Part shown: positions 43,338 through 52,547 of the stretch, in pieces
Position numbering within the stretch: the stretch's first letter is position 1
Layout of the letters: every line of letters starts with the position of its first letter
DNA from: Sphaerisporangium sp040685555
GTDB lineage: Bacteria > Actinomycetota > Actinomycetes > Streptosporangiales > Streptosporangiaceae
Reading direction: 5' to 3'
Assembly (NCBI RefSeq): GCF_040685555.1
Contig: NZ_JBFBIK010000020.1
Location: 1-64,000 of the forward strand
Length of the DNA: 64,000 nucleotides
Position numbers and translations under genes: made by a program
Notes under the pieces: generated by a model
Databases searched by the model: none
What the model saw: the letters and a program-made list of their open reading frames with translations, nothing else
What the model was told of the DNA's origin: nothing

Positions 43338-44240
43338 TCACGCGGCCCGCTGGTCCCTGGTCGTCCACGGCAGGCCGGTGACCAGCCAGGGCAGCACGTC
43401 AGGCAGCACGGTAAGCGCCCCGAAGTGTGCCGCGTCCCGCTCGACCCTCATGACGGCCGTCGGGATGCGCTCGGCCAGCCAGCGCGAGTGGTCGATGGGT
43501 GAGAACTTGTCCTGCTCGCCGTGCCAGAGCAGGGTGGGCGCGGTGATGGCCGCCAGATCGAAGCCCCATGGGGAGCAGAAGGCGATCGCGTCGTCGATCC
43601 AGCCGTCCTCCGACAGGCGCAGCGCCTCGGCGTAGTTCTGCAGCAACATGTCCCGGACCCCGGGGTTGGCGACCATGCGGCGGTCGGCCTCCGGCAGCTC
43701 TGTGTACAGCCTGGCGATCAGGCTCGCCGGGTCGGTCCTGATCTGCTGCGCGGCCGGGGCCAGCCAGTCGGCGAAGCTCTGACGGCCGGCGAGGGCCTTG
43801 GTGTACTCCGTGATGTTCGACTGGGTCATGCCACCGAACCAGTCGAGGCCTTCCGCCTCGTGCGGTGCCAGGCCGACCAGTACCGCCGCCCTGACGACAC
43901 GTCCCGGGAGCAGAGCGGCGCAGGCGAGCGCGTGCGGGCCGCCTCCTGACCGTCCCACCACGGAGAACCGGTCGATCTCCAGCTCGTCCGCGATGGCGGC
44001 GACGTCCAGCGCGATGTCGGCGACGGAACGTCCGATCAGGCCGTCGGATTCGCCGTATCCCGGCCGGTCGAAGGTGATCAGCCGCACACCGAGGCGGTAC
44101 AGGACCGATCCGCGGGGGCATGGGCCCACCCTGCTTCCCGGTGTGCCGTGCAGGAGGAACACGGGACGGCCCCGTGGGTGACCCCTTTCCTCGAATGCCA
44201 GTCGTCGTTTCCGATCAGCCGTGTACACGACCTCTGTCAA
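43338..44240 (-). CDS. Alpha/beta hydrolase
   Basis: A 300-residue hydrolase: FLLHGTPGSR oxyanion motif, FDRPGYGESDG strand 4, VVGRSGGGPHAL nucleophile elbow, HGEQDKFSP with the catalytic Asp, and AAHFGAL with the His. The start is TTG 44240 after GGGAGG. Its stop abuts the fxsT stop with no spacer. It could be an epoxide hydrolase or esterase; it is on the opposite strand from the fxs genes, so a link to them is not supported. Confidence 0.87.
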   Translation of the reverse strand: MTEVVYTADRKRRLAFEERGHPRGRPVFLLHGTPGSRVGPCPRGSVLYRLGVRLITFDRPGYGESDGLIGRSVADIALDVAAIADELEIDRFSVVGRSGGGPHALACAALLPGRVVRAAVLVGLAPHEAEGLDWFGGMTQSNITEYTKALAGRQSFADWLAPAAQQIRTDPASLIARLYTELPEADRRMVANPGVRDMLLQNYAEALRLSEDGWIDDAIAFCSPWGFDLAAITAPTLLWHGEQDKFSPIDHSRWLAERIPTAVMRVERDAAHFGALTVLPDVLPWLVTGLPWTTRDQRAA

Positions 44241-44397
44241 GCCCGCCTCCCGTGGCCGAGGTGCCCCCCATCAAACATCCTCTTGTTCCGGCCCCCGGAA
44301 AAGAGGAAATTCATATCTTTCACCTACAGCGATTCCGGGCGGACGGCAAGATGTGCGGCCGCGGATTCATTAGGCGTCGCGGGAAAGGCCGGCGGGG

Positions 44398-44580
44398 ATT
44401 GCCGTGGCGGCGTTTTTGCCGTTGAGGGCTATTACGCTGCCGCCGGGGGGGCTCTCGGCCGTACGGGCGACGACGGCCTCGGTGGTGACGCTCCTGGAGC
44501 CGGCGGGCGCCACGGCCATCGGCGTCCCGCTGCTCGGCGCGCGGGTAGCCGTCGGCGGCACCGCGCCAAGGTCGTGCTAG
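44398..44580 (+). pseudogene. Possible EamA-type transporter remnant
   Basis: The frame ending at TAG 44578-44580 reads ASVVTLLEPAGATAIGV followed by PLLGARVAVGG, which resembles the last helix pair of EamA transporters (LEP-TA--G--LLGE). The rest of the protein is missing and there is no start. Weak evidence. The surrounding 44241-44683 holds no other recognisable gene. Confidence 0.3.
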
Positions 44581-44683
44581 ACCTTGGTGGCGGCCGAGGC
44601 GACCGGTGGCCGAATAGGGCACGAAGGTTTTTTCGCTGGAAACGCGGATAGAACCACTCGGCCGCATAAGAGAGGTGGCGTGG

Positions 44684-46213
44684 ATGAACGTCGAAGGACC
44701 ACGGTTGAGTGGCCGTCAGGTCAACCTGGTGTTCGCCGGGCTGATGGTGGCCCTTCTGCTCGCGGCCCTCGACCAGACGATCGTCTCCACCGCCCTGCCG
44801 ACGATCGTCGGCGATCTCAAGGGCCTGGAGCACATCGGCTGGATCGTCACCGCCTACATCCTCGCCTCCACCATCGGCCTGCCGATCTACGGCAAGCTGG
44901 GTGACCTGTTCGGCAGGAAGATCGTCTTCCAGGCCGCCATCGTGATCTTCCTGATCGGCTCGGTGCTCTGCGGGGCCGCGCGGAACATGCCCGAGCTGAT
45001 CGGGTTCCGCGCCCTCCAGGGGCTGGGCGGCGGCGGCCTCATGATCGGCGTGCAGGCGATCGTGGCCGACCTCGTCTCCCCACGCGAGCGGGGCAGGTAC
45101 ACCGGCATCATCGGCGCCGTCTGGGGCCTGTCGTCGGTCATCGGGCCGCTCGTCGGCGGCTTCTTCACCGACCACGCGAGCTGGCGCTGGTGCTTCTATG
45201 TGAACCTGCCGCTCGGCCTGCTCGCTCTCGGCATCACCGTGTTCGCGCTGAAGCTGCCGAAGCCGTCCATCAGGCCGAAGCTCGACATCCTCGGCACGGC
45301 GACGCTGGCCGGCACGTCCACGTGCGTGGTGCTGGTCACCAGCTGGGGCGGCACGGAGTACGCCTGGGGCTCCCCCGTCATCATCGGCCTGGCGGCGGGG
45401 GCGGTCGTCCTCGCCGTCGGGTTCGTGCTGGCCGAGCGCGCGGCGGAGGAGCCGATCATCCCGCTCCACCTGTTCCGCGACAACCTGTTCGTGTTCCCGA
45501 CGGCGATCTCGGTGTTCGTCGGCATCGGCATGTTCGCCGCGATCGCGTACCTGCCGACCTTCCTGCAGATGGTCAACGGGGCGAGCGCCACGGGGTCGGG
45601 CCTGCTGATGCTGCCCATGGTCGCCGGGATGACGATCACCTCGATCGGCTCGGGAAGGATCATCTCGGCGACCGGGCGCTACCGGATCTACCCGATCCTC
45701 GGCATGGGCCTGCTCGCGATCGGGCTCGTGCTGCTGTCCCGGATGAGCGCCGAATCGTCGATGGTGCTGAACGGGTTCTACATGTTCGTGACCGGGTGCG
45801 GGCTCGGCATGGTCCTTCAGACGCTGGTGCTCATCGTGCAGAACTCCGTCGGCCACCGGGACGTGGGCGCGGCCACCTCGGCCGTGAACTACTTCCGGCA
45901 GACCGGCGCCTCCCTCGGCACCTCGCTGGTGGGCTCCGTCTTCATCCACCGACTGTCGGACGCCCTGAGCGCGACCGGGGCGAGGCTGCCGGTGCGGAGC
46001 GTCAACGCGATCACGCCGCGGATGGTCCACCAGCTTCCCGCGCCCGTGCGCGAGACGATCGCCAGGGCGTACGCGCAGGCACTCCCGCCGATCTTCCTGT
46101 ACGTGGCGCCCATCGTCGCGATCGGATTCGTCCTCGCCTTCTTCGTCAAGGAGATCCCCCTGTCGACCCGCCCGGCCTCGGCCAGGCATGATGTCCCCGC
46201 GCACAGCGCCTGA
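44684..46213 (+). CDS. DHA2-type (14-TM) MFS exporter
   Basis: A 509-residue exporter of the EmrB/QacA type. LDQTIVSTALPTIVGDL is the DHA2 TM1 motif, KLGDLFGRK motif A, and WRWCFYVNLPLGLLA is a typical TM5-6 stretch; 14 TM helices. ATG 44684 is 8 bases after AGAGAGG; GTG 44675 is an alternative. It shares its strand with secA2 downstream, 49 bases away. Substrate unknown, probably a drug or a self-made metabolite. Confidence 0.9.
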   Translation: MNVEGPRLSGRQVNLVFAGLMVALLLAALDQTIVSTALPTIVGDLKGLEHIGWIVTAYILASTIGLPIYGKLGDLFGRKIVFQAAIVIFLIGSVLCGAARNMPELIGFRALQGLGGGGLMIGVQAIVADLVSPRERGRYTGIIGAVWGLSSVIGPLVGGFFTDHASWRWCFYVNLPLGLLALGITVFALKLPKPSIRPKLDILGTATLAGTSTCVVLVTSWGGTEYAWGSPVIIGLAAGAVVLAVGFVLAERAAEEPIIPLHLFRDNLFVFPTAISVFVGIGMFAAIAYLPTFLQMVNGASATGSGLLMLPMVAGMTITSIGSGRIISATGRYRIYPILGMGLLAIGLVLLSRMSAESSMVLNGFYMFVTGCGLGMVLQTLVLIVQNSVGHRDVGAATSAVNYFRQTGASLGTSLVGSVFIHRLSDALSATGARLPVRSVNAITPRMVHQLPAPVRETIARAYAQALPPIFLYVAPIVAIGFVLAFFVKEIPLSTRPASARHDVPAHSA

Positions 46214-46262
46214 GACGATCAGGCGTGGGAACGCCGTTACAGTAGGAGGCGTTGGAGGGGAC

Positions 46263-48524
46263 GTGGCCTCGATATCGCAATTGATCAGAAATCTCCTGGA
46301 TCGTCCGGGAAGCGCCAACCTTGGCCCTTTTCAACGCGTGGCCACGCAGGCGGGCGCCCATGAAGACCGCATAAGGGCGCTGGACGAGCTTCCGCGACCT
46401 CGCATGGACGACCTCGCCGAATTCTGCGCGATCGCCCGCGAGGCCGCCCGCCGCACCCTGGACATGCGGCCCTTCGACGTGCAGCTCGTCGGCGCCCTCG
46501 CCCTGCTGTCCGGGCACGTGACCGAGATGGCCACCGGAGAGGGCAAGACCCTCTCCGGAGCGATCGCCGCGGCCGGGCACGCCCTGCGGGGCAAGCGCGT
46601 GCACGTCATCTCGGTCAACGACTACCTCGCCCGGCGCGACGCCGAGTGGATGGGGCCGCTCTACGAGGCCCTCGGCGTGTCCGTCGGCTGGATCGGCCAG
46701 TCCTCGACGCCCGGCGAGCGGCAGGAGGCGTACGCCAAGGACGTGACCTACGCCTCGGTCAGCGAGATCGGCTTCGACGTGCTGCGCGACCGCATCGCGA
46801 CGGCCGCCGCCGAGGTCATCGTGCCCGAGCCGTCCGTGGCGCTGATCGACGAGGCCGACTCGGTGCTGGTGGACGAGGCCCGCGTCCCGCTCGTGCTCGC
46901 CGGCGCCGCCGACCCCGGAGCCGACGTCCCGGAGACGGCGGAGCTCGTACGGCGGCTCTCGCGCGGCTACCACTACGAGCTTGACGACCAGGGGCGCAAC
47001 GTCTTCCTCACCGCCAAGGGCACCGACGCGGTCGAGAAGGCCCTGGGCGGCATCAACCTGTACGAGACCCCTGACATGCTGACGCGGATCAACCTCGCCC
47101 TGCACGCCCACGCGCTGCTGACCCGCGACGTCGACTACCTCGTCCGTGACGGGCGCATCCACCTGGTCAGCCAGTCGCGCGGCCGGGTGGCGACGCTGCA
47201 GCGCTGGCCCGACGGCCTCCAGGCGGCGGTCGAGGCCAAGGAGGCTCTCCCGGCCAGCGAGACCGGCGAGATCCTCGACTCCATCACCATCCAAGGACTC
47301 ATCCGCAGGTACCCCGAAATATGTGGCATGACGGGCACGGCGGTGGCGGTCGAGGAGCACCTCAGGGAGTTCTACGGCCTGAAGGTCGCGGTCGTGCCCT
47401 CGAACAAGCCGTGCGTCCGCGTCGACGAGCCCGACCGCGTGTTCGGCACGGTCGCCGACAAGGAGCGGGCACTGGCCGACGAGATCGCGAGCGTCCACGC
47501 GACGGGCCGCCCGATCCTGATCGGCACCCTCGACGTGTCCGAGTCAGAGCGCCTGGCCGACGACCTGCGTGCCAAGGGGCTCGACTGCGTCGTCCTCAAC
47601 GCCAAGAACGACGCGGAGGAAGCCGCGATCATCGCCCGCGCGGGCGCCCGGTCGGCGATCACCGTGTCCACTCAGATGGCCGGGCGTGGCACCGACATCC
47701 GGCTCGGCGAGGGGGTCGCCGAGCTGGGCGGCCTGTACGTCATCGGCTCCGGCAGGCACGCGAGCAGCCGCCTGGACGACCAGCTCAGAGGCCGCGCCGG
47801 GCGCCAGGGCGACCCCGGCGGCTCGATGTTCATGGTGAGCCTCGAAGACGACCTGATCACGCAGTACGCCCCCGACGAGGCGATCCCGCGCGCCGACGAC
47901 GACGGCGTCGTGCGCCACAAGCGGGCCGGGTACGTCGTCGGCCACGCCCAGCGGGTCGCCGAGGGCACCCACATGGAGATCCACCGCAACACCTGGCGCT
48001 ACACCCGGCTGCTGGAGCGGCAGCGCGACCTGGTGCTGGAGCAGCGCGACAAGGTCCTGCGGGGCGACGCCGCCGCGGACGCCCTGGCCACCGCCGCGCC
48101 CGAGCGCTGGAGCGACCTCGGCGAGCGGGTGGGCGAGTCCACGCTCCGCCAGGCGGCCCGCGAGATAGTCCTGTTCCACCTCGACCGGTGCTGGACCGAG
48201 CACCTGGGCTTCATGTCCGACGTGCGCGAGGGCATCCACCTGCGGGCCCTCGGGCACCGGCTCAAGCCCATCGACGAGTTCCACCGCGAGGGCGTCGCCG
48301 CGTACCGGCGGCTGCTCGACGAGGTCGAGAGCCGGTCTGTCGAGACGTTCGAGACGGCCGTGATCACCGCCGACGGGCTCGACCCGCTGGACAGCGGCCT
48401 CAAGCGGCCCACCGCCACCTGGACCTACCTCGTGCAGGACAACCCCTTCGGCGACGCGTTCGACCGGGTCCTGAAGCGCCTCAGCCCGAGGGCGAAGCGC
48501 CGCCAGGGCCTCGAAGAGGCCTGA
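46263..48524 (+). CDS. secA2: Accessory Sec translocase ATPase SecA2
   Basis: A 753-residue SecA-family ATPase that powers export of a protein subset through SecYEG. EMATGEGKTLS is Walker A (first nucleotide-binding domain), LIDEADSVLVDEAR the DEAD motif, STQMAGRGTDI the motif V region and LRGRAGRQGDPG motif VI. It is about 200 residues shorter than housekeeping SecA and lacks the C-terminal zinc tail, which marks SecA2. GTG 46263 follows GGAGGGG. The partner exported proteins are not visible nearby. Confidence 0.9.
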   Translation: MASISQLIRNLLDRPGSANLGPFQRVATQAGAHEDRIRALDELPRPRMDDLAEFCAIAREAARRTLDMRPFDVQLVGALALLSGHVTEMATGEGKTLSGAIAAAGHALRGKRVHVISVNDYLARRDAEWMGPLYEALGVSVGWIGQSSTPGERQEAYAKDVTYASVSEIGFDVLRDRIATAAAEVIVPEPSVALIDEADSVLVDEARVPLVLAGAADPGADVPETAELVRRLSRGYHYELDDQGRNVFLTAKGTDAVEKALGGINLYETPDMLTRINLALHAHALLTRDVDYLVRDGRIHLVSQSRGRVATLQRWPDGLQAAVEAKEALPASETGEILDSITIQGLIRRYPEICGMTGTAVAVEEHLREFYGLKVAVVPSNKPCVRVDEPDRVFGTVADKERALADEIASVHATGRPILIGTLDVSESERLADDLRAKGLDCVVLNAKNDAEEAAIIARAGARSAITVSTQMAGRGTDIRLGEGVAELGGLYVIGSGRHASSRLDDQLRGRAGRQGDPGGSMFMVSLEDDLITQYAPDEAIPRADDDGVVRHKRAGYVVGHAQRVAEGTHMEIHRNTWRYTRLLERQRDLVLEQRDKVLRGDAAADALATAAPERWSDLGERVGESTLRQAAREIVLFHLDRCWTEHLGFMSDVREGIHLRALGHRLKPIDEFHREGVAAYRRLLDEVESRSVETFETAVITADGLDPLDSGLKRPTATWTYLVQDNPFGDAFDRVLKRLSPRAKRRQGLEEA

Positions 48525-48633
48525 CATGCCCCGCCCCGGGTGCGTTGAGGGCTCGCCGGGCGCCTGTGATTGGGTGCTGGGTAACAGGAGCGGCATCAAC
48601 GAGCACCTCCACGACTCTCTTAGGTGACTGCGC

Positions 48634-49797
48634 ATGAACCCTCATGACTTCCTGGAAGTAGATCGTGACCTGTCCGGCGAGGAGCGGGCCATCCGGGACG
48701 CGGTGCGCGACTACTCCACCGCCGAGCTCCTGCCCAACGTGTCCGACTGGTTCGACGCCGGCACCATTCCCGACCCGCGCGGGCTGGCCAAGGGTCTCGG
48801 CGAGCTCGGGCTCTTCGGCATGCACCTGTCCGGGTACGGCTGCGCGGACACCAACGCCGTGAGCTACGGTCTGGCCTGCCGGGAGCTTGAGGCCGTGGAC
48901 AGCGGGTTGCGCAGCTTCGTCTCGGTCCAGGGGTCGCTCGCGATGACCGCCATCCACAGGTTCGGGTCGGAGGACCAGAAGGACGAGTGGCTGCCGCGCA
49001 TGGTGACCGGCGAGGCGCTCGGCTGCTTCGGCCTCACCGAGCCCGACTCGGGAAGCGACCCCGGCTCGATGCGCACCCGCGCCCGCCGCGACGGCGACGA
49101 CTGGGTGCTCGACGGCACCAAGATGTGGATCACCAATGGCTCCGTGGCCGACGTCGCGATCGTCTGGGCCGCGACCGACGAGGGGATCCGGGGCTTCCTC
49201 GTCCCCACGTCGACCCCGGGCTTCTCCGCCAACGTGATCCACAAGAAGCTCTCGCTGCGCGCCTCCATCACCTCCGAACTGGTCCTCAACGGCGTGCGGC
49301 TGCCGAACAACGCGGTCCTGCCGGGGGCCGAGGGGCTCAAGGCGCCGCTCTCGTGCCTGTCGGAGGCGCGCTTCGGCATCGTCTGGGGAGTTGCGGGAGC
49401 GGCCAGGACCTGCCTGCTGGCCTCGATCGACTACTCCAAGACCCGCGTCCAGTTCGACCGGCCGATCGGCGCGTTCCAGCTCACCCAGCGCAAGCTCGCC
49501 GACATGCTCGTCGACGTCAACCACGCCATGATGACCGCCTTGCAGATCGGGCGGCTCAAGGACGCCGGGCTCGCCCACCACGCGCACGTCAGCTTCGGCA
49601 AGCTCGCCAACGTGCGCGTGGCACAGCGCGTCGCGGCCACGGCGCGGAGCATCCACGGGGCCAACGGCATCACCCTCGAATACCCGGTCATGCGGCACAT
49701 GGTGAACCTCGAGACGGTCGCCACGTACGAGGGCACGGAGGAGGTCCACGCCCTCACCCTCGGCCGCGCCGTCACCGGCCTGGACGCCTTCCGCTGA
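48634..49797 (+). CDS. gcdH: Glutaryl-CoA dehydrogenase-like acyl-CoA dehydrogenase
   Basis: A 387-residue acyl-CoA dehydrogenase. LGCFGLTEPDSGSDPGSM is the FAD motif, LDGTKMWITNGSVADV the beta domain, and TVATYEGTEEVH carries the catalytic Glu in the YEGT position used by glutaryl-CoA dehydrogenases. The length and FGLTEPDSGSDPG pattern support glutaryl-CoA dehydrogenase or a close acyl-CoA dehydrogenase. AGGTGA precedes ATG 48634. It appears to stand alone between secA2 and the sigma-factor pair. Confidence 0.85.
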   Translation: MNPHDFLEVDRDLSGEERAIRDAVRDYSTAELLPNVSDWFDAGTIPDPRGLAKGLGELGLFGMHLSGYGCADTNAVSYGLACRELEAVDSGLRSFVSVQGSLAMTAIHRFGSEDQKDEWLPRMVTGEALGCFGLTEPDSGSDPGSMRTRARRDGDDWVLDGTKMWITNGSVADVAIVWAATDEGIRGFLVPTSTPGFSANVIHKKLSLRASITSELVLNGVRLPNNAVLPGAEGLKAPLSCLSEARFGIVWGVAGAARTCLLASIDYSKTRVQFDRPIGAFQLTQRKLADMLVDVNHAMMTALQIGRLKDAGLAHHAHVSFGKLANVRVAQRVAATARSIHGANGITLEYPVMRHMVNLETVATYEGTEEVHALTLGRAVTGLDAFR

Positions 49798-49948
49798 TCC
49801 GTGAACCTTCGGGGCCGCGGGAGAAGTTCCCGGTGGTCGGATTTTTTCTCCGCAATACTCGCGAGGATGTAGAGAACGTGCCGGCGTGCTTCTACCTATA
49901 GGTGAGCTAGGTAAGCGCCGAAGGGCGCGGAAACGAAGGAGCCAGGAC

Positions 49949-50347
49949 ATGAAGTACATGCTGCTGATGCAGTTCGGCCAGCAGGCCGACTTCCCGCCGA
50001 TCAGCACATGGGCCCCGGATGAGGTCATGGCCCACATCGAGTTCATGCACACCGCGAACGAGAAGCTCACCGCCGCAGGGGAGTTCGTGGAGGCGCAGGG
50101 ACTGGCGATGCCCGATCAGGCCAGGATCGTGCGGTCCGGTGACGGCGGTGCCCCCGTCGTCACGGACGGCCCCTACCCTGAGACGAAGGAATTCCTGGTC
50201 GGCTACTGGATCGTCGACTGCGAGACCCAGGAGCGGGCGTTCGAGATCGCCGCGTCCGTCTCGGCCGCGCCCGGGCCAGGTGGTAGGCCGTTGAACATGC
50301 CGATCGAGGTACGCCAGGTGATGTCGGGCCCGCCCGAGGAGCTGTGA
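49949..50347 (+). CDS. YciI/DGPF-domain protein
   Basis: A 132-residue DGPF (YCII) domain protein: MKYMLLMQFG opening, VTDGPYPETKEFLVGYWIVD is the DGPF core (here DGPY), and IEVRQVM the end. ATG 49949 is 9 bases after AAGGAG. DGPF proteins are the constant neighbours of ECF42 sigma factors and the sigma gene follows after 3 bases, so the two are one unit. The enzymatic activity of DGPF proteins is not established. Confidence 0.9.
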   Translation: MKYMLLMQFGQQADFPPISTWAPDEVMAHIEFMHTANEKLTAAGEFVEAQGLAMPDQARIVRSGDGGAPVVTDGPYPETKEFLVGYWIVDCETQERAFEIAASVSAAPGPGGRPLNMPIEVRQVMSGPPEEL

Positions 50348-50350
50348 GCG

Positions 50351-51613
50351 CTGACTGATCCCGCCATCGACGACCTGTTGCGCGAACTGGCGCCGCAGGT
50401 CGTCGGCGTGCTCACCCGGCGCACCGGGGACTTCTACACCGCCGAGGACGCGGTCCAGGAGTCGCTGCTGGACGCCGCGGCCCAATGGCCGCAGGAGGGC
50501 GTGCTAGGCAATCCGCGTGGCTGGCTCATCCAGGTCGCGTTCCGCCGGATGACCGAGCAGGTGCGCAACGAGCAGGCCCGCCGGCGCCGAGAAGAACTGG
50601 TGGCCACGCAAGCGCCCCCGGAGCGGCGAGCCGCGCCCCCGGCGGACGACGCGTACGAGGCGGACCGGGACGACACTCTGATCACGCTGTTCCTGTGCTG
50701 TCACCCCGCACTGACGCCGGCCTCCGCGATCGCCCTCACTCTGCGGTCGGTGGGCGGCCTGACCACGGCCGAGATCGCAAAGGCGTTCCTGGTGCCCGAG
50801 GCGACCATGGCGCAGCGGATCAGCCGGGCGAAGCAGCGCATCAAGGCATCGGGTGTGCCGTTCCGGATGCCCGCCCCCGAAGAACGGGCACGGCGGGTCG
50901 GTTCGGTGCTGCACGTCCTCTACCTCATCTTCAACGAGGGTTACGCCAGCAGCGCCGGCCCCGACCTGCACCGCGTGGAGCTGTCCCGCGAAGCGATCAG
51001 GCTGGCCAAGATGATGCACGCCCTCCTCCCGGACGACCGCGAGGTGGCCGGGCTGCTCGCGCTGATGCTGCTCACCGACGCCCGGCGCGCCGCGCGGACC
51101 GGCTCGCGCGGCATCCCCATCCCGCTGGCCGCACAGGACCGGAGCCGGTGGGATGGCAAGGCCATCGCCGAAGGGGTCGCGCTCATCACCGCCACCCTGG
51201 CCAAGGGGGCGGTCGGCCCCTACCAGCTCCAAGCGGCGATCGCGGCGCTGCACGACGAGGCGCCGACTGCCGAGGAGACCGACTGGCCGCAGATCCTGGC
51301 ACTGTACGGGCTGCTGGAACGCCTGTCCGACAATCCCATGGTCACGCTCAACCGCGCCGTCGCCGCCGCCATGGTGCACGGCGCCGCGACCGGCCTCGAC
51401 ATGCTCAAGGCGATCGACACCGACGGACGCCTGGCGGGGCACCACCGGTTCCACACCGCCCGGGCCCATCTGCTGGAGATGGCCGGCGACCTTCGGGCGG
51501 CCGTCGAGGACTTTCGGGTGGCGGCCGGCCGTACGACGAGCATCCCCGAGCGCGACTACCTCACCGCCCGCGCCGCGCGGCTCGCCGCGGTGTGCTTCGA
51601 AGCGGAGAAATGA
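50351..51613 (+). CDS. ECF42-type RNA polymerase sigma factor with C-terminal TPR-like extension
   Basis: A 420-residue sigma factor. Region 2: EDAVQESLLDAAAQWPQEGVLGNP in shortened form AEDAVQESL; region 4: LTTAEIAKAFLVPEATMAQRISRAKQRI as its core EIAKAFLVPE. A long helical C-terminal extension (DUF6596/TPR-like) replaces an anti-sigma factor, as in ECF42. The conserved N-terminus TDPAIDDLLREL is only reached if translation starts at CTG 50351, 9 bases after GAGGAG; the first standard start is TTG 50378, inside the conserved region. Confidence 0.88.
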   Translation: MTDPAIDDLLRELAPQVVGVLTRRTGDFYTAEDAVQESLLDAAAQWPQEGVLGNPRGWLIQVAFRRMTEQVRNEQARRRREELVATQAPPERRAAPPADDAYEADRDDTLITLFLCCHPALTPASAIALTLRSVGGLTTAEIAKAFLVPEATMAQRISRAKQRIKASGVPFRMPAPEERARRVGSVLHVLYLIFNEGYASSAGPDLHRVELSREAIRLAKMMHALLPDDREVAGLLALMLLTDARRAARTGSRGIPIPLAAQDRSRWDGKAIAEGVALITATLAKGAVGPYQLQAAIAALHDEAPTAEETDWPQILALYGLLERLSDNPMVTLNRAVAAAMVHGAATGLDMLKAIDTDGRLAGHHRFHTARAHLLEMAGDLRAAVEDFRVAAGRTTSIPERDYLTARAARLAAVCFEAEK

Positions 51614-51672
51614 CCACGGCTCCTCGGCTCCCGATCTCCCGGCGGCGTCGGCTCTCCTATTCGTCTTTGGTG

Positions 51673-51744
51673 CCGGTACGGCTTGCGCCTCCCGCCCTGC
51701 CCTGTCGGGCGGCGGGCTCCGCTTTCGGGCGCAAGCCGTACCGG
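51673..51744. terminator. Strong bidirectional hairpin terminator
   Basis: A 17-bp perfect inverted repeat: CCGGTACGGCTTGCGCC (51673-51689) and GGCGCAAGCCGTACCGG (51728-51744), with an inner stem CCCGCCC/GGGCGG. It lies between the convergent sigma-factor and RsbW-like genes. Confidence 0.8.
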
Positions 51745-51816
51745 TGTCGCCGAGGCACACACCGCCCGGTGATCACCGTGCCTCGTCGAGACCTCACAGA
51801 CCCCTGAACCGCGAGG

Positions 51817-52266
51817 TCAGCTCAAGGGTTCGCCACCGAGCCCGGTGACGAACCAGACCGTCTTGCCGCCGCCGTCCGCCTCGACGACGCCCCAGTCGTC
51901 GGCGAGCGTGCCGACGATCAGAAGCCCCCTGCCGTCGGTGGCGTCGAGGCTTCCGGGAGCCTGGCGAGGCAGGCCGTCCCCGGCGTCGAAGACTTCGCCG
52001 TAGACCCGGGACCCGTCGCTGCCGAGCCGGAGCGAGAAGGCGGTGCCGCCGTGCCTGATGGCGTTCGTCACCAGCTCGCTCACGATCAGGGAGCAGTCGT
52101 CGGCGAGCCCTCCGGTGCCCCAGCGCCGCAGTTCCTGGCAGACGAGCACGCGTGCCGCGTGGACGCTCCGGGCATCGGCGGACAGGATCCACTCGGCCGT
52201 GCGGAGCGGGAGACAGCCGAGAAAGTCTGAGGGGGACGGGTGATTGGCGCGGAAGGTGACAGACAC
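51817..52266 (-). CDS. RsbW-like ATP-binding protein
   Basis: A 149-residue GHKL ATPase/anti-sigma kinase: LIVSELVTNAIRHGG is the N-box, DAGDGLPRQA the G1 box and GRGLLIVGTLADDWGV the G2 box. Such proteins in actinomycetes act as serine-protein kinases on anti-anti-sigma factors or bind sigma factors. GTG 52266 follows GGAGGAG. A CebR box lies 15 bp before the start, overlapping the leader. No anti-sigma antagonist gene is adjacent. Confidence 0.87.
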   Translation of the reverse strand: MSVTFRANHPSPSDFLGCLPLRTAEWILSADARSVHAARVLVCQELRRWGTGGLADDCSLIVSELVTNAIRHGGTAFSLRLGSDGSRVYGEVFDAGDGLPRQAPGSLDATDGRGLLIVGTLADDWGVVEADGGGKTVWFVTGLGGEPLS

Positions 52267-52280
52267 CTGCTCCTCCTTTG

Positions 52281-52294
52281 TGGGAGCGCTCCCA
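52281..52294. promoter_or_regulatory. CebR box 1 between the RsbW-like and MOSC genes
   Basis: TGGGAGCGCTCCCA, identical to the cellulase operator at 7127. It lies just upstream of the Shine-Dalgarno of the RsbW-like gene. Confidence 0.85.
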
Positions 52295-52440
52295 CCCAGG
52301 TTACGACAATAATTCGGTGCTGTGAATCACTCGAAACATGATTGTTTCTCTAGATCGGCCGTCAAAGCGCCGCAACTCGCTCCGTTCGCACCTCATGACC
52401 CCCTCTGGCCTCAGGAGACACGGTGACCCTGGATAGTTAC

Positions 52441-52454
52441 TGGGAGCGCTCCCA
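52441..52454. promoter_or_regulatory. CebR box 2 between the RsbW-like and MOSC genes
   Basis: TGGGAGCGCTCCCA, 160 bp (centre to centre) from box 1 and 94 bp before the MOSC start. No glycosidase or sugar transporter gene is near it. The intervening segment 52295-52440 shows no gene. Confidence 0.85.
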
Positions 52455-52547
52455 AGTGCCTGACGACATGGTGGTCCTCCCGCTTCGAGCGGGCGGCGGG
52501 CGGAAATCCTCTGGGCCGGCCCGGCTGTGCTGGGTAACCTGGGAATC

